Source of the DNA: Tieghemiomyces parasiticus
Lineage: Eukaryota; Kickxellomycota; Dimargaritomycetes; Dimargaritales; Dimargaritaceae
DNA: 18,218 nucleotides
Direction: 5' to 3'
Assembly: GCA_027575765.1 (NCBI GenBank)
Contig: JANBPT010000952.1
Location: 1-18,218 of the forward strand
The translations under genes were made by a program, and so were the position numbers. Below, piece after piece: positions 17,905-18,218 of this stretch (positions within the stretch are counted from its first letter, which is position 1; the number at the start of each line of letters is the position of its first letter). A model generated the notes under the pieces. That model saw only the letters and a list, made by a program, of their open reading frames with translations. It did no database searches and was not told the origin of the DNA.

Positions 17905-18218
17905 TCAAACGAAGATGGGGTGCATCTTGAAGGCAGTCGCGTTGGTCTGACGCGAAACTGGCACAGGAAGGACGCGGGAAAGACGGGGAAGCGGGGCTTC
18001 AATGATATCCACGATCCGCGGACTGGGAGCGGGTGATGACTGGGTCGAAAAAATGTCATGAAGTACGGGTGAGGACTCGAGCGAAGCGTATGAAGGCGGA
18101 GGGGACGAGGACAGAACGGAGGAAGTAGACGTGGCGCGGCTGCGCAGGCTAGTACAGACGTCGTCTACCGGTGAGGTGCAGTACAGGCCTAAGGCCGGGG
18201 CCAGAGTGGTCACCGTTG
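17905..18218 (-). CDS. 3' end of a Ser/Pro-rich protein gene, 5' part beyond the right edge
   Basis: On the minus strand the frame is open from the window edge to TGA at 17907-17905, giving about the last 103 residues. The tail is rich in Ser, Pro and Thr, with runs such as STSSVLSSSPPPSYASLESS, and reads as a disordered C-terminal region with SP/TP sites. It ends in a short basic and hydrophobic tail (KMHPIFV). Codons are almost all C/G/T-ending, as in the aminotransferase gene, which supports real coding. There is no catalytic domain in view, so the protein cannot be named; regulatory or signalling proteins often have such tails. Confidence 0.65.
   Translation of the reverse strand, partial: TVTTLAPALGLYCTSPVDDVCTSLRSRATSTSSVLSSSPPPSYASLESSPVLHDIFSTQSSPAPSPRIVDIIEAPLPRLSRVLPVPVSRQTNATAFKMHPIFV

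Overview
The window looks like nuclear DNA of a eukaryotic microbe, most likely a fungus. Two genes are interrupted by short GT-AG introns of 184 and 230 nt. Both introns have GTAAGT donors, and lariat-type CTGAC or TTAAC sequences lie near their 3' ends. There are no operons or ribosome binding sites. Several start codons are preceded by a TATA-like box and a long pyrimidine-rich leader. The tyrosine aminotransferase is of the animal-type TAT class rather than the usual yeast Aro8/Aro9 type, and gene density is low. This hints at an early-diverging fungus, perhaps a zoopagomycete such as the Dimargaritales, but that placement is an inference I cannot test here.

Layout from left to right: (1) the 3' end of an unidentified + strand gene (1-312); (2) a convergent minus-strand GNAT acetyltransferase (598-1311); (3) about 2.3 kb with no convincing gene, holding poly-G tracts, a CA/TA microsatellite and a two-copy telomere-like motif; (4) a convergent pair of secreted-protein genes. 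These are a two-exon + strand gene (3812-4946, 316 aa) and a two-exon minus-strand gene (7785-6020, 511 aa). Their bodies appear to be diverged copies of one family, and the minus-strand member carries an F-box-like domain straight after its signal peptide; (5) about 2.9 kb upstream of the next gene with no convincing ORF; (6) a tandem pair of housekeeping genes, tyrosine aminotransferase (10933-12378) and a LYR-motif (LYRM9-like) mitochondrial protein (12771-13031); (7) a gene-poor 4.9 kb with an unassigned 200-codon ORF, orphan promoter-like modules and a short tandem duplication; (8) the 3' end of a Ser/Pro-rich minus-strand gene running off the right edge.

The housekeeping genes (acetyltransferase, TAT, LYR protein) have C/G-ending codons and recognisable families. 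The secreted pair has no recognisable family outside the F-box, and its members match each other only at scattered positions. The most interesting object is the secreted F-box protein. F-box proteins normally act in the cytosol and nucleus with Skp1, so a signal peptide directly in front of an F-box suggests an exported effector or a repurposed fold. The paralogue next to it lacks the F-box, which suggests local duplication followed by domain gain or loss.
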